From: Gammaproteobacteria bacterium
Lineage (GTDB): Bacteria; Pseudomonadota; Gammaproteobacteria; Chromatiales; Chromatiaceae
Direction: 5' to 3'
NCBI GenBank assembly: GCA_015231665.1
Contig: JADGBD010000002.1
Span: 7,782 to 32,396, forward strand
Length of the DNA: 24,615 nt
Shown here: in pieces, positions 22,073 through 24,615 of the stretch
Position numbering within the stretch: the stretch's first letter is position 1
Layout of the letters: every line of letters begins with the position of its first letter
The notes under the pieces: model-generated
What the model was told of the DNA's origin: nothing
What the model saw: the letters and a program-made list of their open reading frames with translations, nothing else
Databases searched by the model: none
Position numbers and translations under genes: made by a program

Positions 22073-23877
22073 GCGTACGCGACATCCTGTCTCCCTTCTC
22101 GGCCTGGAAGAACATCTTCCGCGATCCGGTCAGCATCAAGGACCCGCTCAACCGCGAGGCCGCGCCACGCTATCGTGGCTTCCATCAGAATGACATGGAC
22201 AAGTGCATCGGCTGCGGCACCTGCGAGACCATCTGCCAGAACGCCGCCATCGACATGCTGCCGGCCGAGGGCATCCCCACCCGCGAGGGTGACTCCGGTC
22301 TGCGCCCGCGTATCGACTACGGCCGCTGCTGTTGGTGCGCGCTCTGCGTCGATGTCTGCATGACCGGTTCCCTGACCATGTCCAACGCCTACAAATGGGT
22401 GGAGGCCGACCCCGATGCCTTCCGCTTCATGCCCGGCGTGGACAAGAAGCATTGGGACGACAGCGAGTTGGGCTATCGCCGCCCCGAGGCACATCAACTG
22501 GCCGCGCGCGAGCGGGTCCGGATGGGCGAACTGGAACCGGAAGCGCGCATCGATTCCTTCGTCGAGATCGTCCAGGGTTATGACGTCGAACAGGCCAAGC
22601 TGGAGGCCGACCGCTGTGTCGCCTGCGGCCTCTGCGTCGCCACCTGTCCGACCCACATGGCCGTGCCCCAATACATCGCCGCCATTCGCGACGGTGATTA
22701 CGAACAGGCGCTGAAGCTGCTTTACGACAGCAATCCCCTGTCGCAGATCTGCGGCAAGGTCTGCACCCACCGCTGCGAGACGGCCTGCGCCGCCCGCCAT
22801 GAGGGCGACCCCATCGCCATCCGCTGGCTCAAACGTCACATCACCGAACAGGTACCCTTCGAGCGCTGGCGCGCCATTATCGGCGACCCCGCCCCGGCCA
22901 CGGGCAAGAAGGTGGCGATCATCGGTGCCGGCCCTGCCGGGCTGGCCTCTGCCTATGATCTGGCACGTCAGGGCCATGCGGTGACCATTTTCGAGGCCCT
23001 GGGCCACGCCGGCGGCATGACCCGTTACGGCATCCCGGAATACCGCCTGCCCTACGACACCCTGCAGCGGGACGTGGATATGATCTGCTCCATGGGGGTG
23101 GAAATTCGCTACAACAGCCGCATCGGTCGCGACATCAGCATGGAGCAGCTGCGCCAGGACCATGATGCCGTGGTACTGGCCATCGGCCTGCAGATGGGGC
23201 GTGGCACCCGCATCCCCGGCTCCGATCATGCCAAGGTGGAAAAGGCCGTCGACCTGCTGCGCCGCATCACCGAGGGCGAAAAGATTCAGGCGCCGCGTTC
23301 CCTGGTCGTGATCGGCGGCGGCAATGTCGCCATGGACATCGCTCGTTCCATGGCCCGCCTGCAGAAGCAGCAGTACGGCGAGATCAAGGTCACCCTCACC
23401 GCGCTGGAAGACCTTGCCCATTTCCTCGCCGACCCGGACGAGGTCAAGGAATCACTGGAGGAGGGCATCAACATCCTCGATGCCCGGGGTCCGCAGGAAT
23501 GCGTCATTGACGAACAGGGCCAACTGCTGGGCTTGAAAACCTGGAAGGTGCTCTCCATCTTCGATGAACAGGGCCGCTTCGCCCCCAAGTACGACCCCAG
23601 CGACGAGCAGTTGCACGAGGGCGAGATGGTGGTTGAGGCCATCGGCCAGATGGCCGATGTCAGCCTGCTCGGCGAGCAACTGACCGAGGCGCTGGAGTGG
23701 AACCGGGGCCGCATCCAGGTGGATGAGGACTGCCGCACCAATCAGCCCTGGCTCTGGTGCGCCGGCGACTGCGTCAAGGGCCCGGACGTGGTGCATGCCG
23801 TGGCCGACGGTCACCGAGTGGCCAAGAGTATTCAGCAGATGTTCAGCCAGCAGGAGACGAGCCATGCCGGAAGGTAA
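22069..23877 (+). CDS. Ferredoxin (NuoI/MbhN-like) fused to a GltD/NfnB-like NAD(P)H-FAD oxidoreductase
   Basis: This 602-residue protein has two parts. Residues 1-110 resemble NuoI, with two 4Fe-4S sites: C46, C49, C52, C56 and C87, C90, C93, C97. Residues 170-602 resemble the glutamate synthase small subunit or NfnB/SudA. The Cys-rich helical domain has C183, C186, C189, C193 and C228, C232, C236, C240, followed by the FAD site GAGPAGLASA (286-295), the NAD(P) site VIGGGNVAMD (414-423), and CAGDCVKGPD with the GHRVAKSI end. It can therefore pass electrons between NAD(P)H and the B/D-like centre without NuoEFG. The ATG at 22069 overlaps the D-like stop. NADH versus NADPH use cannot be decided by eye. 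Confidence 0.93.
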   Translation: MSVRDILSPFSAWKNIFRDPVSIKDPLNREAAPRYRGFHQNDMDKCIGCGTCETICQNAAIDMLPAEGIPTREGDSGLRPRIDYGRCCWCALCVDVCMTGSLTMSNAYKWVEADPDAFRFMPGVDKKHWDDSELGYRRPEAHQLAARERVRMGELEPEARIDSFVEIVQGYDVEQAKLEADRCVACGLCVATCPTHMAVPQYIAAIRDGDYEQALKLLYDSNPLSQICGKVCTHRCETACAARHEGDPIAIRWLKRHITEQVPFERWRAIIGDPAPATGKKVAIIGAGPAGLASAYDLARQGHAVTIFEALGHAGGMTRYGIPEYRLPYDTLQRDVDMICSMGVEIRYNSRIGRDISMEQLRQDHDAVVLAIGLQMGRGTRIPGSDHAKVEKAVDLLRRITEGEKIQAPRSLVVIGGGNVAMDIARSMARLQKQQYGEIKVTLTALEDLAHFLADPDEVKESLEEGINILDARGPQECVIDEQGQLLGLKTWKVLSIFDEQGRFAPKYDPSDEQLHEGEMVVEAIGQMADVSLLGEQLTEALEWNRGRIQVDEDCRTNQPWLWCAGDCVKGPDVVHAVADGHRVAKSIQQMFSQQETSHAGR

Positions 23878-24361
23878 GGGTTATCAGCGCCTCAAGGCGC
23901 AGACCACAGTGGAAGAGGTGCTAAACGTCGCCATCGACTTCGAGCGCACCGCCCGCGACTTCTACAGCGGCATGATCCCCAAGGTGAGCAAGAACATCCG
24001 CTACCTGGTGGAAGAGCTGGCCGGCGAGGAACAGGAGCACTTTCGCCTGTTCACTGAACTGCTGGAACGGGACGACATGATGCAGGTGCTGGAAACGGAA
24101 ATCGAACGCCCGGTCAACGACCACAAATTCTCCGACTGCATCCATCTCCCGGATATGGGCGAGAACCCCGACGACCAAGCCATTCTGCAATACGCCATGA
24201 TGCGCGAACACGCCGCCATGGAGCAATACGGCGCCCTAGCCGAATCCACCCCCGAAGGGCCGATCAAGACCCTGTTCCAATTCCTCGCCAACGAAGAGAC
24301 CAAGCACAAGGTCGAACTGGAAAAGCTCTACTACGAAATCGTCCACTCTGGTGGGGTCTAA
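23864..24361 (+). CDS. Ferritin-like (rubrerythrin-type) di-iron protein
   Basis: This 165-residue, mostly helical protein belongs to the ferritin-like superfamily. The four-helix di-iron ligands are visible: E27 in DFERTARDFY, E56 and H59 in EEQEHF, E115 in REHAAMEQY, and E145 and H148 in EETKH. It has no C-terminal rubredoxin domain, so it is an erythrin-like form rather than a full rubrerythrin. Relatives reduce peroxide or handle iron. The ATG at 23864 has AGGAG at 23852-23856 and lies 14 bases inside the preceding gene, so it is translationally coupled to the oxidoreductase. A protective or iron-supply role for the complex is a guess. It is the last gene of the operon. Confidence 0.88.
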   Translation: MPEGKGYQRLKAQTTVEEVLNVAIDFERTARDFYSGMIPKVSKNIRYLVEELAGEEQEHFRLFTELLERDDMMQVLETEIERPVNDHKFSDCIHLPDMGENPDDQAILQYAMMREHAAMEQYGALAESTPEGPIKTLFQFLANEETKHKVELEKLYYEIVHSGGV

Positions 24362-24382
24362 CCGCAGCGCAGGCACTCAATG

Positions 24383-24423
24383 GGACGCAGAGGACGCAAA
24401 GAAGCGCAAAGGACGCAGAGAAG
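24383..24423 (+). repeat. Single arm of the GACGCAGAG repeat family, copy 3
   Basis: GGGACGCAGAGGACGCAAAG and the following bases match one arm of the elements at 9303-9438 and 19411-19598. No complementary arm is found downstream within the window. It lies 22 bases after the ferritin-like gene. Confidence 0.75.
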
Positions 24424-24436
24424 AATGAATGGGTAG

Positions 24437-24471
24437 GTCGGGCTTGCCCGACTGTCGCCCAACAGGGCGAC
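24437..24471. other. Two adjacent perfect 7-bp hairpins
   Basis: GTCGGGC-TT-GCCCGAC (24437-24452) and GTCGCCC-AACA-GGGCGAC (24454-24471) are separated by one base. They probably belong to a dispersed palindromic repeat downstream of the operon, since no T run follows. The rest of the final 254 bases holds no supported gene. Confidence 0.6.
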
Positions 24472-24571
24472 TAAGGCTCTGCCGACCGGGTAAATGTAGC
24501 TGTTGCTTGTGGGCTCGCCCTGCCGGCGGCTGTCGGGCTAAATCCCAACCTATAGGCGAAGGCAGATAACA

Positions 24572-24591
24572 GGGGTCTGACCCCGATTTTT
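24572..24591 (+). terminator. Hairpin plus T run, terminator-like
   Basis: GGGGTC-T-GACCCC (24572-24584) is followed by GA and five T. This could end transcription of the long operon, about 210 bases after the last stop. The same GGGGTCTGACCCC core also occurs in dispersed palindromes next to REP-type transposase genes, so it may instead mark the edge of such an element. Confidence 0.4.
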
Positions 24592-24615
24592 CCCTTTGAG
24601 AAAATATGTTTCGTC

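Noticed and set aside
22048..23421. A 457-residue open frame on the minus strand
   Set aside because: It is antisense to the flavoprotein fusion, whose cysteine and nucleotide-binding motifs are clear. The antisense product has none.
24606..24615. An ATG at the right edge that could start another gene
   Set aside because: Only three codons are visible and the upstream site is weak, so no coding claim can be supported.

Overview
The window looks like a high-GC gammaproteobacterial chromosome. The order dnaB-alr-radA and the block PHP phosphatase-yciO-M50 peptidase-trpS-scpA are typical of Gammaproteobacteria, and a Chromatiales-like or sulfur-oxidising relative is a reasonable guess. The lineage is inferred from gene order and protein style only. 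No rRNA, tRNA, CRISPR array or intact insertion sequence was seen.

Left part (1-8176): a tightly packed plus-strand set for replication, cell wall and repair (dnaB, alr, radA). It converges on three minus-strand genes: a 72-residue membrane protein with its own promoter-like signals, a SLAC1/TehA-family anion channel or exporter, and a 969-residue type I-secreted surface protein. That protein has a LapA-type N-terminal retention module, a glutamate-proline rod and short RTX repeats.

Middle (8177-12814): a 280-base divergent intergenic region full of small repeats, then a PHP-domain phosphatase, yciO, a membrane site-2-protease-like M50 peptidase, trpS and scpA. This trpS carries a Cys pattern like the iron-sulfur TrpRS of Thermotoga. 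The usual next gene, scpB, is missing here.

Right part (12940-24361): the most interesting region, twelve consecutive plus-strand genes. Mrp-antiporter subunits (MrpE, F, G, an MbhD/DUF4040 protein, an MbhE-MrpB fusion, MrpC) are followed by one 1048-residue protein made of two fused antiporter modules. Then come complex I/group 4 hydrogenase-like subunits H, B, C and D, a four-cluster ferredoxin-GltD/NfnB-like flavoprotein fusion, and a ferritin-like di-iron protein. The set resembles the archaeal Mbx/Mbs membrane-bound sulfane-sulfur reductase more than complex I or a hydrogenase. The D-like subunit keeps only the N-terminal CxxC of the NiFe site and has lost the C-terminal pair and the usual quinone residues. 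The B-like subunit lacks one of the four standard cluster cysteines. The likely picture is an ion-pumping oxidoreductase that exchanges electrons with NAD(P)H through its own flavin module and has an unknown second substrate, perhaps a sulfur compound.

The operon is split at two points by dispersed intergenic repeats. One is an inverted-repeat element located exactly between the membrane-arm and peripheral-arm genes. The last 250 bases hold a third copy of one repeat arm, a series of hairpins and a terminator-like structure, but no supported gene.
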